Shown here: positions 46,765 to 57,254 of the stretch, piece by piece | Numbering within the stretch: the first letter of the stretch is position 1 | How the letters are laid out: every line of letters starts with the position of its first letter | NCBI RefSeq assembly: GCF_003032475.1 | Contig: NZ_CP028369.1 | Coordinates: forward strand, 434,001 to 498,000 | Direction of reading: 5' to 3' | Origin: Streptomyces sp. P3 | GTDB taxonomy: Bacteria > Actinomycetota > Actinomycetes > Streptomycetales > Streptomycetaceae | DNA length: 64,000 nt | The notes under the pieces: generated by a model | What the model was told of the DNA's origin: nothing | What the model saw: only the letters and a program-made list of their open reading frames with translations | Database searches by the model: none | Translations under genes and position numbers: made by a program

Positions 46765-48003
46765 ATGAGCCTCACCGGGACTCCGTTCCTCTACACCCTG
46801 ATCGCCGTGTCGGTGCTCGCCGTCGCGCTGCCGCTCGTGCTGTGGTCGCGGATGCGCGGACCGCGGCTGCTGCGCGTCGTGGCGCGGATGCTGATGCTGC
46901 TGTTCGCCCAGTGCTCCGCGGTGGCCCTGGTCTTCGTTCTCGTCAACAACGCCAACAGCCTGTACGACACCTGGGGCGACCTGCTGGGTACCGGCACCCA
47001 TGTGCAGCAGGCCGCCGACCTGGGCGCCGACGGCACCGGCGGCATCGCGCTCGACCGGCTGCCGAAGGTCAGGCAGCAGTTCGAGCAGGCCGACGGGACG
47101 GGGATGCACACGGCCGGCGGGGTGCGTGTCACCCAGCTCGAGGGCCGGGTCTCGGGAGTGAACGCCGAGGTCTACGTCTGGCTGCCCCCGCAGTACGACG
47201 ATCCCGCCTATGCGCACCGCTCCTTCCCGGTGGTGGAGCTGCTGCCGGGCTATCCGGGCTCCCCCAAGTCCTGGTTCGGGTCGCTGCGCGTGCACGAGCA
47301 GCTGGCGCCGCTGATGCGCTCGGGCGAGGTCGCGCCGTTCATCCTGGTCGCGCCGCGCACCACGCTGCTGCCGGGCGTGGACACCGGCTGCGCCAACGTC
47401 CCGCACGTCGTCAACGCGGACAGCTGGCTCAGCATCGACGTGCCGAAGATGGTCAGGGACAACTTCCGGGCCCAGCCCGCGCCCAAGGACTGGGCGGTCG
47501 CCGGGTATTCGGCGGGAGCCCACTGCGCGGCCAAGCTCGCCGTCGCCCACCCCGACCGCTTCCGGGCGGCGGTGAGCCTGTCCGGGTACAGCGACCCCAT
47601 CGGCGAACACAAATCCCTCGCGGCCAAGAGCCCGTCCCTGCGCCGGGCCAACAACCCCTATCTGCTGCTGCGGAAGGCCGTCGTACCGCCCGCCGTGGCC
47701 CTGTACCTCTCCGGTCAGCCGCAGGACGGCTACGAGGCGGCCCTGGCCCTGCGCAAGGAGGCGAAGGCTCCGACGACCGTGCACGTCGTGTACGTCCCGA
47801 AGAGCGCGGGTGGCCACTCCATGGCGCTGTGGCGGCCCCAGGTCGTGCCGGCGTTCCGCTGGCTGACCCTGCAGATGGAGCAGAGCCCCGTCGCCGGCGG
47901 CGGGAGCCGGTCTACTCCTCGCGCACCGTCGAGCGACGATTCCAGGCACGAGGCGCTCGCCAGTGGAACCGCATCGCCAGAAGCCGCAGCACGAAGGCGG
48001 TGA
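46765..48003 (+). CDS. Membrane-anchored alpha/beta hydrolase (esterase D/mycolyltransferase-like)
   Basis: 412-residue protein with two to three N-terminal hydrophobic segments (LIAVSVLAVALPLVLW and LLFAQCSAVALVFVLV), then an extracellular esterase domain of the EstD/antigen-85-like group. Nucleophile Ser in AVAGYSAGAHCA, oxyanion region LLPGYPGSPKSWFGS, and C-terminal His in KSAGGHSMALW. Probably acts on cell-surface or exogenous esters. The ATG at 46765 (with AAGGA) is preferred over 46714. The last 92 bp overlap the TRIC-type gene on the other strand, so the Ser/Arg-rich C-terminal tail may be a late extension. Confidence 0.87.
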   Translation: MSLTGTPFLYTLIAVSVLAVALPLVLWSRMRGPRLLRVVARMLMLLFAQCSAVALVFVLVNNANSLYDTWGDLLGTGTHVQQAADLGADGTGGIALDRLPKVRQQFEQADGTGMHTAGGVRVTQLEGRVSGVNAEVYVWLPPQYDDPAYAHRSFPVVELLPGYPGSPKSWFGSLRVHEQLAPLMRSGEVAPFILVAPRTTLLPGVDTGCANVPHVVNADSWLSIDVPKMVRDNFRAQPAPKDWAVAGYSAGAHCAAKLAVAHPDRFRAAVSLSGYSDPIGEHKSLAAKSPSLRRANNPYLLLRKAVVPPAVALYLSGQPQDGYEAALALRKEAKAPTTVHVVYVPKSAGGHSMALWRPQVVPAFRWLTLQMEQSPVAGGGSRSTPRAPSSDDSRHEALASGTASPEAAARRR

Positions 48004-48589
48004 GCGCCGCCGTCCCGCTGGCCAGCGGGGTGAGCACGTCGTAGCGGATGCAGAGCGCCACCATGGCCGCGCCGACGATGGCCGGGACCGCGTACAGGTC
48101 CCGGTCCCAGCGCAGCAGCGAGGGCACCTCGTTGGCCAGCACGTCGCGCAGCACACCGCCGCCCACCGCGGTGGCGAGCCCCAACGCGGCCGACGCGGTG
48201 AGGCCGAGCCCGTAGTCGTACGCTGTCGTCGTCCCGGTGACGCAGAACAGGCCGAGGCCGGCCGCGTCGAAGACGTTGACGCCGGTCTGGATACGCTCGA
48301 CCTGCGGATGCAGGAAGACGACGAGCAGCGCGGCGAACAGCGGCGTGAGGAAGTACCCGAGGTCGGTGAAGGCGGCCGGCGGCACCGCCCCGATGACCAG
48401 GTCCCGGAACAGCCCGCCGCCGAGCGCGGTGACCTCGGCGAGCGTGGCGATGCCGAACACGTCGAAGTTCTTGCGGACGGCGAGCAGCGCCCCCGAGATG
48501 GCGAACACGAAGATGCCGAACAGGTCGAGGGTGTGCTGGACGGAGGGACTGAAGATCTGCTGGAACACCCTTACATTGTCACCCAACAC
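47912..48589 (-). CDS. TRIC-type cation channel family (UPF0126) membrane protein
   Basis: 225-residue protein with about seven hydrophobic helices. Both conserved glycine motifs of the duplicated UPF0126/TRIC unit are present: TALGGGLFRDLVIGAVPPAA and TAVGGGVLRDVLANEVPSLL. Prokaryotic TRIC homologs form potassium-permeable trimeric channels; selectivity here is unproven. The GTG at 48589 lies next to the opp terminator; a GTG at 48568 is an alternative start. The 3' end overlaps the convergent esterase gene by 92 bp. Confidence 0.9.
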   Translation of the reverse strand: MLGDNVRVFQQIFSPSVQHTLDLFGIFVFAISGALLAVRKNFDVFGIATLAEVTALGGGLFRDLVIGAVPPAAFTDLGYFLTPLFAALLVVFLHPQVERIQTGVNVFDAAGLGLFCVTGTTTAYDYGLGLTASAALGLATAVGGGVLRDVLANEVPSLLRWDRDLYAVPAIVGAAMVALCIRYDVLTPLASGTAALTAFVLRLLAMRFHWRAPRAWNRRSTVREE

Positions 48590-48590
48590 A

Positions 48591-48623
48591 CAGCCCCCGC
48601 CTTACATTGCAAGGCGGGGGCTG
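48591..48623 (-). terminator. Terminator of the opp operon
   Basis: cagcccccgcctt (48591-48603) and aaggcgggggctg (48611-48623) form a perfect 13-bp stem with a 7-base loop, 14 bases beyond the oppF stop. Confidence 0.85.
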
Positions 48624-48637
48624 GTATCTGATGGTGC

Positions 48638-49965
48638 TTACTTCTCCTTGGACGGCGTCTCACCGTCGGCCGCCTCGGCCGACTCGGCCGACTCAGGCGC
48701 CTCGGACACCTTGGCCGACTCGGCCGCCTCGGGCGCCTCCGGGACGTCTGCGGCCGCTTCGGTGCTCTCGGCCGCCGTGGCCGACTCGGCCGCCGGGTGG
48801 TCGGCGAGCTCCGCCGCCACCGCAGCCGAGGTGGTCGCCGACTCGGCGAGCACCTCGTCGGCCACCAGCTCCGCCGCCTCCTTCGCGGCGGTCAGCAGGA
48901 CGACGTCCTGCGGGGCCTGGTCCGCGAAGTTCTCCGGGTGGTGACAGGCGACCTGCTGCCCCGTCCGCAGCTCGACGAGCACGGGCTCCTGGGTCGCGCA
49001 GACCTGCGTCGCCTTCCAGCACCGGGTGTGGAAGCGGCAGCCGCTCGGCGGCGAGATCGGCGAGGGCACGTCGCCCTTGAGCAGGATGCGCTCGCTCTTG
49101 GCGCCCCTGCGCTTGGGGTCCGGGACCGGCACCGCCGACATGAGCGCCTTGGTGTACGGGTGCATCGGTGCCTGGTACAGCGAGGTGCGGTCGGCGAGCT
49201 CGACGATCTTGCCGAGGTACATCACCGCGATACGGTCCGAGACGTGCCGCACCACGGACAGGTCGTGCGCGATGATCACGTAGGTCAGGCCGAGGTCCTT
49301 CTGGAGGTCGTCCATCAGGTTGACGACCTGCGCCTGGATCGACACGTCCAGCGCGGAGACCGGCTCGTCCGCCACGACGAGCTTCGGCTTCAGGGCGAGC
49401 GCGCGGGCGATGCCGATGCGCTGACGCTGACCGCCGGAGAATTCGTGCGGGTAGCGGTTGTAGTGCTCGGGGCTCAGACCCACGAGCTCCAGCAGCCGCT
49501 GGACCTCCTTCTTCACGCCGCCCTCGGGCTCCACCCCCTGGAGCCGGAAGGGCGCCGAGACGATCCCGCCGATGGTGTGCCGTGGGTTCAGGGAACCGTA
49601 CGGGTCCTGGAAGATCATCTGGATGTCCCGCCGCAGCGGGCGCATCGCGGACGCCTTCAGCCGGGTGATGTCCTGGCCCTCGAAGTGGATCGTGCCGCCG
49701 GTCGGCTCCTCGAGCCGGGTGATGACCCGCCCCATGGTCGACTTGCCGCAGCCCGACTCGCCGACGACGCCCAGGGTCTCGCCCTTGCGCACCTCGAAGT
49801 CGATGCCGTCGACCGCCTTGACCGCGCCGACCTGACGCTGCAGGACGCCCTTGCGGATGGGGAAGTGCTTCTGCAGGCCCTGGACCCGGAGCAGCACCTC
49901 GCGGTCCTCGGGGGAGGAGGCCTGCGGCGGAACCGAGGCGGCCGCGTCCGTCTTCTTCGTCTCAC

Positions 49966-49969
<4 letters not shown>
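48638..49969 (-). CDS. oppF: Oligopeptide ABC transporter ATP-binding protein OppF-like, with acidic tail
   Basis: ATPase subunit of a peptide importer. Walker [10 protein letters not shown], signature [15 protein letters not shown], Walker [11 protein letters not shown], and the C-terminal oligopeptide domain [19 protein letters not shown]. At 443 residues it exceeds the usual ~330-350: residues ~355-443 form an Ala/Glu/Ser-rich acidic tail ([20 protein letters not shown]) of unknown role. The start GTG overlaps the oppD stop by 4 bp. Last gene of the operon, followed by a strong hairpin. Confidence 0.93.
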
Positions 49970-51059
<1,090 letters not shown>

Positions 51060-51063
<4 letters not shown>

Positions 51064-52067
51064 GAGAGCCTCACCCGCGGGTCGGCGGCCGCGTAGAGCA
51101 GGTCCACCAGGAGATTTGCGATGATCACGAAGAAGGCGGCGAGCAGGGTGACGCCGAGGATCAGCGGCAGGTCGTTGTCCGTGATGCCCTGCACCGCGTA
51201 CTGGCCGACGCCGGGCAGCGAAAAGACGTTCTCGGTGATCACGGCACCGCCGAGCAGCAGGCCGAGGTCCATGCCGAAGATCGTGATGATCGGCGTGAGT
51301 GCGGCCCGCAGCCCGTGTCGCGCGATGACGTTGCGCTCACGCAGGCCCTTGGCGCGGGCGGTGCGAATGAAGTCCTCGTTCATCGTCTCCAGCATCCCCG
51401 AGCGGGTGAGCCGGGCATAGATGGCGGAGTACAGCAGAGCGAGGGAACACCAGGCCGGGATGAGGGTGTTGGCCCACTGGGCCGGATTCTCCGTGAACGG
51501 CACGTACTCGCGCCCGAAGACGGGCCACTGGACGGTGAAGAGGAACAGCGCGAGCTGGCCCGTGAAGAAGATGGGCAGCGAGACGCCGGCGAGCGCGACG
51601 CCCATGAAGGAGCGGTCGAAGAAGCTGCCGGGCTTGAGCGCGGAGACCACCCCGATCAGGACGCCGGAGACCAGCCACAGCACGGCGGCGCCGACCGCCA
51701 GCGAGAAGGTCACCGGAATGCGCGAGGTGAGCTCCGGCCAGACCTCCACGTGGGTCTTGAAGGAGTACCCGAAGCACGGGGCGTCACAGTGCGCGGTGGT
51801 GGGCCCCAGGTCGTAGGTGGCCCCGGTCACGACACCCTTGATGAAGTGCCAGTACTGGACATAGACCGGGTCGTCCAGACCGAGGTTGTGCTTGACCGCA
51901 GCGATGTCCGCCGCCGACGGGCTCTTCCCGATGTACTGCTGGGCCATCTGGTCGGCGGTCTGGCCGGCGAGCCGTGGCAGCAGGAAGAAGATGGCGAAGG
52001 TCACCGCGCTGACGACCAGCAGCAGGAGCACTGCCGCGACCGTCCGACGGAGGATGTACGAGATCAC
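51060..52067 (-). CDS. oppB: Oligopeptide ABC transporter permease OppB-like
   Basis: 335-residue inner-membrane permease with six hydrophobic helices, beginning MISYILRRTVAAVLLLLVVS. The coupling (EAA) loop reads EDFIRTARAKGLRERNVIAR and is followed by GGAVITENVFSLPGVGQYAV, both typical of the DppB/OppB group. A pair of Cys residues in the first large loop (HCDAPCFG) is unusual and could form a disulfide outside. Separated from oppA by a strong intercistronic hairpin. Confidence 0.94.
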
Positions 52068-52080
52068 GGGGATCGGCCTG

Positions 52081-52110
52081 GTGCCCGCGGGCCGGGAAGC
52101 CCGCGGGCAC
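52081..52110 (-). promoter_or_regulatory. Intercistronic hairpin between oppA and oppB
   Basis: gtgcccgcgggc (52081-52092) and gcccgcgggcac (52099-52110) form a perfect 12-bp stem with a 6-base loop in the 68-bp gap. Such hairpins after a binding-protein gene commonly stabilise its mRNA or cause partial termination, giving more binding protein than permease. Confidence 0.8.
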
Positions 52111-52135
52111 CAATGCCTTCACCTGCCTTCCGGGG

Positions 52136-53878
52136 CTACTTCTTGGTCGTGCCGATGTTGAGGTAGTCGTACTGACCGCTGAAGGCCGCCGTCGACACCA
52201 GGTTGGTGAAGTTCGCCGGGCGGTACAGCAGGACCTTGAAGTAGGTCAGCGGCACGAGGGCCGCGTCGTCCATGACCTTCTTGTCGATCTGCGTGTAGAT
52301 GGCGTTGCGCTGGGTCGCGTCCTGGGTGCCGATCGCCTTGGCGAGGTTCGCGTTGACCTCGGGGTCGTTCAGCTCCGACAGGTTGGTGTTGCCCGACGCG
52401 CCGATCGCGGCGCCGTTCAGGATCTGCTGCAGGAAGCCGTAGCCGCCCGGCCAGTCGGCGCCCCACTGCATCATCATCAGGCCGACGTTGTTCTTCTTGT
52501 TGAACGCCGGGACGCCCGCGAAGTCGGTGAAGTACTTGCCCGACGGGAACTGCTTCATGCTGGCGTTGATGCCGACCTTCTTCAGCGAGGCGATGATCGC
52601 GGTGGCCGCGTCGATCTCCGGCTGACGGTCGCTGCGCGCGGTGATGGTCGTGTTGATCGCCGTCTGGCCGCAGGCCTTGAGCTGCTCCTTGGCCTTGGCG
52701 ACGTCGCCCTTGTTGCCGTCGGTGGCGTAGGCGTCGGCCTTCGCGTAGCCCGGGATGTCCGGCGGGAGGACGGTGGTGGCGATGTCACCGCGGATCGGGC
52801 CGCCCTCGGCGGTCTGCACGGAGACCTTGTCGACGGCGTACTGCACGGCCTTGCGGCAGGCGACGTTGTCGAACGGCGCGACCTTGGTGTTGATCGCCAG
52901 GTAGACGAGGCGGCCACCGAAGGTGTTGTCGGTGTTGGCCTTCAACTTGGCGTCGTTGACGACCTTCGCCTGGGTCGCGGCCTGAACGCCGGTACCGCCG
53001 AGGTCGATCGCCTTGCCGGCCTGGACGTCCTGGTCGATCGTCTCGGAGTTGATCTTCAGCTTGACGACGATCTTTTCCGGGTACTGCTTGCGCAGCGGGT
53101 CGGTCTTCGGGTCCCAGTTCTCGTTGCGGACGAGGACGGCCTGCTTGCCCTCGTCGTAGCTCTCGAACTTGTACGAGCCCGAGGACACGATGTTCTTGAC
53201 GTAGTCGATGCCCTTGTCCTTGGCCTCGGGCACCGGCGCGGTCTGCGGCGTCGCGACCAGGTAGTCGAACTCCTGGAACGCCGACTTCAGCTTGAAGACG
53301 ATCGTCGTGTCGTCCGGGGTCTCGATGGACGCGAGACCCTTCTTGTCCTTGTACGGACCCTTGTACGCGTCGCCGCCCACGAGGAGCTGCTGGAAGTAGT
53401 TCGGGCCGAGGGACAGCACGTCACGCGCGAAGTTGGAGCGCTCGACGGCGTACTTGACGTCCTTGGACGTGATCGCCGTGCCGTCCTGGTACTTCAGGCC
53501 CGGCCGCAGCTTGTACGTCCAGGTCTTGCCTCCGTCGGTGGGCACACCGGCGCTCGCCGCGAGGTCGGGGACCAGCTTGTTGCCGTCCTCGCCCGGGCCG
53601 GGCTGGAAGGTCATCAGCGGACGCGCGTAGACGCGGCTGAGGTTGTACATGTACGCGTAGTACGTGTTGCCCGGGTCGAAGGAGTCCGGCACGTCGGAGT
53701 ACTCGTACGTGACCGTCCCACCCTTCTGGGTGGAGGCGTTGACGACGCCCTTCGTGGCCGCGTCGGCCCCGGCGGACTTGCCGCCCTTGTCCGTGTTGTC
53801 ATCGGCCTTGCTGCAACCGGCGAGCAACAGGCTCACACTGCCGATGGCCGCGACAGCGGCCAGCCCTGACCTTCGCAT
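52136..53878 (-). CDS. oppA: Oligopeptide ABC transporter substrate-binding lipoprotein
   Basis: 580-residue extracellular solute-binding protein, family 5. Lipoprotein signal MRRSGLAAVAAIGSVSLLLA with lipobox LLAGC. Family 5 features: SDVPDSFDPGNTYYAYMYNL, LVPDLAASAGVPTDGGKTW, the conserved LRPGLKYQDGTAITSKDVKY, and LVYLAINTKVAPFDNVACRK. Captures peptides for OppB/C. The ATG at 53878 with AAAGGGGA upstream fits the signal; the longer frame from 53965 is unlikely. It is the second gene after oppC (58-bp gap). Peptide import is tied to development in Streptomyces (bldK), but this is a separate locus. Confidence 0.94.
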   Translation of the reverse strand: MRRSGLAAVAAIGSVSLLLAGCSKADDNTDKGGKSAGADAATKGVVNASTQKGGTVTYEYSDVPDSFDPGNTYYAYMYNLSRVYARPLMTFQPGPGEDGNKLVPDLAASAGVPTDGGKTWTYKLRPGLKYQDGTAITSKDVKYAVERSNFARDVLSLGPNYFQQLLVGGDAYKGPYKDKKGLASIETPDDTTIVFKLKSAFQEFDYLVATPQTAPVPEAKDKGIDYVKNIVSSGSYKFESYDEGKQAVLVRNENWDPKTDPLRKQYPEKIVVKLKINSETIDQDVQAGKAIDLGGTGVQAATQAKVVNDAKLKANTDNTFGGRLVYLAINTKVAPFDNVACRKAVQYAVDKVSVQTAEGGPIRGDIATTVLPPDIPGYAKADAYATDGNKGDVAKAKEQLKACGQTAINTTITARSDRQPEIDAATAIIASLKKVGINASMKQFPSGKYFTDFAGVPAFNKKNNVGLMMMQWGADWPGGYGFLQQILNGAAIGASGNTNLSELNDPEVNANLAKAIGTQDATQRNAIYTQIDKKVMDDAALVPLTYFKVLLYRPANFTNLVSTAAFSGQYDYLNIGTTKK

Positions 53879-53936
53879 GATGGTCTGCTTCCCCTTTGTT
53901 GATGGAAATCTGTCGGACTCTCGCTGCGGCTGCACG

Positions 53937-54935
53937 TCAGCGGCTGCGCGGGTCGAGAGCGTCACGGAGGCCGTCGCCGAGCAGGTTGAACGCCAGCACG
54001 GTCACGAAGATGGCAAGACCGGGCACGATCATGAACTGCGGATCGACCTGGTAGTAGGTGACCGCCTCCTTGAGCATGCCGCCCCACGACGCCTGCGGGG
54101 GCTGGATGCCGACGCCCAGGAAGCTCAGGCTGGCCTCGAAGATGATGTTCGTCGGGATGAGCAGCGTCGAGTAGACGATGATCGGGCCGACCAGGTTGGG
54201 CAGCAGCTCCCGGAACAGGATGTACGGCCCCTTCGCGCCCATGCCCCGCGACGCGTCCACGAACTCGCGTTCCCGCAGGGCGAGCGTCTGGCCCCGCACG
54301 ATGCGGCCCAGGTAGGGCCAGTTGAAGAAGCCGATGATGAAGATGAGCACGCTGATGTGCAGCGGCAGACCCTCCAGGCCGAACGCACCGCCCTGCAGCG
54401 TGGCGGAGATGGCGATGGCGAAGAGCAGGAGGGGGAAGGCGAGGAAGGTGTCCATCAGTCGGCTGATGATCGAGTCGACCCGCCCGCCGTAGTAGCCGGC
54501 GACGACGCCGAGGACGGCGCCGATGGTGTTCGACAGGACCGTCGCGCCGAAGGCCACGACCAGCGACACCCACGAGCCCTCCAGGATGCGGGTGGCGATG
54601 TCCCGCCCGAACTTCGGGTCCACCCCGAGCGGGTGCTCCCAGCTCATGCCGCCGAAGTCCCCGGCGGGGATCGAGGTGTTGGGGTCGATGAGGTCCTGGT
54701 TGAAGGCGTTGGGGTCCAGACCGAACAGGGCCTGGATCGGACGGGCGAGAAGCGCGAGCACGATCAGCAGGATCACGATGACCCCGCCGGCCACGGCCAC
54801 CTTGTCCTTCTTGAAACGGGACCAGGCGATCTGCCCCAGGGAACGGCCCTCGATCTGCCCCTTGTCGACACCCGCGAGCACAGCCTCGGGCTGTACCTCG
54901 GTTGCCGACCCGGTGGTCTCGATCGGTGCGGTCAC
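53937..54935 (-). CDS. oppC: Oligopeptide ABC transporter permease OppC-like
   Basis: 332-residue permease with a cytosolic N-terminus of about 45 residues, then six hydrophobic helices. The OppC N-terminal segment SLGQIAWSRFKKDKVAVAGG, the loop HPLGVDPKFGRDIATRILEG, the EAA loop EFVDASRGMGAKGPYILFRE and FEASLSFLGVGIQPPQASWG are characteristic. First gene of the opp operon; GTG start. The promoter should lie in the ~500-bp region upstream. Confidence 0.94.
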   Translation of the reverse strand: MTAPIETTGSATEVQPEAVLAGVDKGQIEGRSLGQIAWSRFKKDKVAVAGGVIVILLIVLALLARPIQALFGLDPNAFNQDLIDPNTSIPAGDFGGMSWEHPLGVDPKFGRDIATRILEGSWVSLVVAFGATVLSNTIGAVLGVVAGYYGGRVDSIISRLMDTFLAFPLLLFAIAISATLQGGAFGLEGLPLHISVLIFIIGFFNWPYLGRIVRGQTLALREREFVDASRGMGAKGPYILFRELLPNLVGPIIVYSTLLIPTNIIFEASLSFLGVGIQPPQASWGGMLKEAVTYYQVDPQFMIVPGLAIFVTVLAFNLLGDGLRDALDPRSR

Positions 54936-55448
54936 GGTGACCCGACCCCTCTCGCCGGCGGTGACCGGCCTTTGTCCGCCGCTGTCGGCGGCTTGGTTCG
55001 CTTACTGCCTGCTACGCGGCCGGCGCCGATGAGTGCGGCCCAACTGTCCAGTTGACCCCGGATTGCTGCCGATGGGCACTCGCTCACAGGATCGACGACC
55101 TCGCGTCTGAGAGGCGAGTCTTCAATGCCTGCGCGATCACACGCCAGATCTGACGGAGAAAGTATGCGTAACCGTGATGCCGACCTGCACATTCCGTTAC
55201 CCGAACGCCACGGTCCGACTTCCGGAGAGCGAGCAGGTGCTTCAGTTGTGCCCGGCGTCACATCACGGAAGAACCGGAACACTTCAGGACGTCGGCGCGG
55301 GGCAGCGCGCGGGACCGGCGGCCCACGCGGCCACACGCCCCGCGTCGGCGCGATCCTGACGGGCGTTCAGCGACCGGTCGCCCGTTACCGGGAGTGACCG
55401 TCGGGACTCCCGACGCCGCACACCGGGCGAAGGGCGAAGGATGTCGGA
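54936..55448. promoter_or_regulatory. Long upstream region of the opp operon
   Basis: 513 bp without a convincing gene on either strand (short frames here have poor composition and no ribosome site). It contains a small palindrome caactg-tc-cagttg (55041-55054) about 106 bp upstream of the oppC start and an inverted pair around gcgtctgagaggcgagtc near 55105. A long leader with its own control sites is plausible; none is recognised with certainty. Confidence 0.5.
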
Positions 55449-56243
55449 TCAGTACGGACGCGGGCCCGGGAAGCCGTAGCCGCCGCCCGGTCCCTGGGCC
55501 GGAGCGGGGGCGTGCGCCTCGCGGTCGTAGAAGGGGCGGGCGTTGGCGCGCATCCACATCACGACGGGGTCGTAGTCGTCGGTCATCGCGACCGTGGAGA
55601 CCGGCAGCCCGTCCGGCACCGCGCCGATGGACTGCTGCATCATCGTCCGCACGGCGTCCACGGCCGGCGGGGAGGAGTCGTACACGTCGAGCCCGATGGC
55701 CAGGTAGGGCGCGCCCAGCGCCGGCTGCACCCAGGCCCGGCGCAACGTACGGACCGCCTGGGCGCGGTGGGCGTTCTGCGCGAGCAGCGCGTAGAACTGC
55801 GGGATCTCGATGGCGGGTTCGGACAGCCGAAGCGGCCCGGCGGGCTGGCGTTCCAGGCCGGTGGCGATCCGGCGCAGATCCAGCCACGGAATGCCGACGC
55901 CGCCGCCGGGTGCGTGCGGGTTCAGCCAGAGGCCGTAGTGGTCGGGATAGAGGGTCCGGGCCACGTCCAGCCCGTCGACCACCTCGTACGAGCGGTTCCA
56001 CCCGCTCGCGCTGAGCTCCTGGGCGGAGGTCACACAGGGCGCGTAGCCGTGCCCTTCGACCTCCATGTTTCCGTACTGGGCGTCCGGGGAGCCCGCCTGC
56101 CCGTGCCACAGCAGCATCCAGACCTGGCCCGAGGAGGGGGTCGCGAGCGCGCGCAGGAGCGCCTCGTAGGCGTCGTAACGCCCGGGCGTGACCTGGCGCA
56201 GCATGTGCTCGACCGAGCCGGTCGCGGCAGTGCCAGCGCTCAC
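55449..56243 (-). CDS. SseB-like protein (paralog 1)
   Basis: 264-residue protein related to enhanced-serine-sensitivity protein SseB (SseB domain plus SseB C-terminal domain). N-terminal VWMLLWHGQAGSPDAQYGNM and middle LWLNPHAPGGGVGIPWLDLR belong to the SseB core; the C-terminus DPVVMWMRANARPFYDREAH matches the end of its neighbour. Tail rich in Pro/Gly. Overexpressed SseB sensitises E. coli to serine; the mechanism is unknown. The GTG at 56243 follows GAAGGGGCG. Confidence 0.8.
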   Translation of the reverse strand: MSAGTAATGSVEHMLRQVTPGRYDAYEALLRALATPSSGQVWMLLWHGQAGSPDAQYGNMEVEGHGYAPCVTSAQELSASGWNRSYEVVDGLDVARTLYPDHYGLWLNPHAPGGGVGIPWLDLRRIATGLERQPAGPLRLSEPAIEIPQFYALLAQNAHRAQAVRTLRRAWVQPALGAPYLAIGLDVYDSSPPAVDAVRTMMQQSIGAVPDGLPVSTVAMTDDYDPVVMWMRANARPFYDREAHAPAPAQGPGGGYGFPGPRPY

Positions 56244-56365
56244 TTTTTATCGCCCCTTCGAGAAGTTGCCCCGCGTCGGAGTCCAGCTTAGGCGCTCCGC
56301 CTGGTCGAGCAGTGGAGAGCACGGGCCCGGTGCCTCGCCGGACGGCCCGCTTCCCGGCTCCACGG

Positions 56366-57160
56366 CTAGTGGTGCCTCGAGTAGAAGGGGCGGACCCGCT
56401 CCTTCATCCAGTCGCCCACCGGATCCTGGGCGACGTCGAGGAGGACCAGGTTGACCGGCCAGGGTGCGGCCGCCGTCGTCAGGGCCCTGCCGAGGGCCTC
56501 CAGGGGGAGCGCGCGCAGGTCGCCCTCCCACTGGGAGAGCTCGACGCCCACGAACATCACCGGGTCCGCCGTCTCGATGGCGGCCAGGCAGCGGCGGGCG
56601 GTGCGGACCACGCCGACGGCCTCGAACTCCGCGGAGGCCGCGGCCAGGAAGTCCATCGGGTCGTCCTGCCAGTCCGGCTCGTAGAGACGGACCCGGCCGC
56701 CGGCGGCCGGACCGTCCAGCGGGGTACGGCCGGCCCGGCACAGCTCGGCCACGGCGGGCGGCGGCAGCGGGACGCCGACCGTGCCGTCGGGGTTGACGAG
56801 GATGCCCGCCTGCGGCGGCAGCCCCCGCGCGAACTCCACGGCCGGCGCGACGGTGAACGACATGTGCGAGCCGACGACCTGGCGGAACTGCTCCTCGGAG
56901 CTGAAGACCGGCACGTACACCTGGCCGTCGAGTTCCATCGTGGGCAGGTCGAGGGGGCCGCTGTGCGGGCCGCCGCCTCCGGGGAGCGGCACCCAGACGA
57001 AGCTGCGGCCGAGCACCTCCACGATCCGGCCGCCGGCTCCCGGCATGCCGAGGGAGGCGGAGAGCACCTCCTCCAGCTCGTTGCCGGGCCATCCGCCGTG
57101 CGAATGGGGGTGCGCCTGCGCCGGGAAGTCCGCGGGGAAGTCCGCCGGGGGGAAGTCCAT
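56366..57160 (-). CDS. SseB-like protein (paralog 2)
   Basis: 264-residue SseB-family protein. After a His/Pro/Phe-rich N-terminus (PPADFPADFPAQ), the SseB domain shows MELDGQVYVPVFSSEEQFRQ, LPPQAGILVNPDGTVGVPLP, and a C-terminal VGDWMKERVRPFYSRHH that matches paralog 1. The two genes are tandem (122 bp apart), equal in length, and diverged by duplication. They sit about 1.2 kb from the gcvT-gcvH-glyA-sdaA serine/glycine operon. Confidence 0.82.
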   Translation of the reverse strand: MDFPPADFPADFPAQAHPHSHGGWPGNELEEVLSASLGMPGAGGRIVEVLGRSFVWVPLPGGGGPHSGPLDLPTMELDGQVYVPVFSSEEQFRQVVGSHMSFTVAPAVEFARGLPPQAGILVNPDGTVGVPLPPPAVAELCRAGRTPLDGPAAGGRVRLYEPDWQDDPMDFLAAASAEFEAVGVVRTARRCLAAIETADPVMFVGVELSQWEGDLRALPLEALGRALTTAAAPWPVNLVLLDVAQDPVGDWMKERVRPFYSRHH

Positions 57161-57254
57161 CTGCCTACCGCCTGCTAAGAACCGCTCACTCTGCTGTGAC
57201 TGAAAGGCTAGCGGGTGCCGGCGGCCCCGCCGCTGCCCGTGAGGCCGACGGGCC

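Noticed and set aside
45538..48156. Long minus-strand frame spanning the thioesterase, esterase and TRIC regions
   Set aside because: It covers three well-supported genes in other frames, and no domain is visible in it.
54932..55336. 134-residue minus-strand frame in the opp upstream region
   Set aside because: Pro/Arg-rich composition, no ribosome site, no recognisable motif; more likely leader or promoter DNA.
55125..55397. 90-residue plus-strand frame in the opp upstream region
   Set aside because: No ribosome site before its ATG, and the composition looks non-coding.
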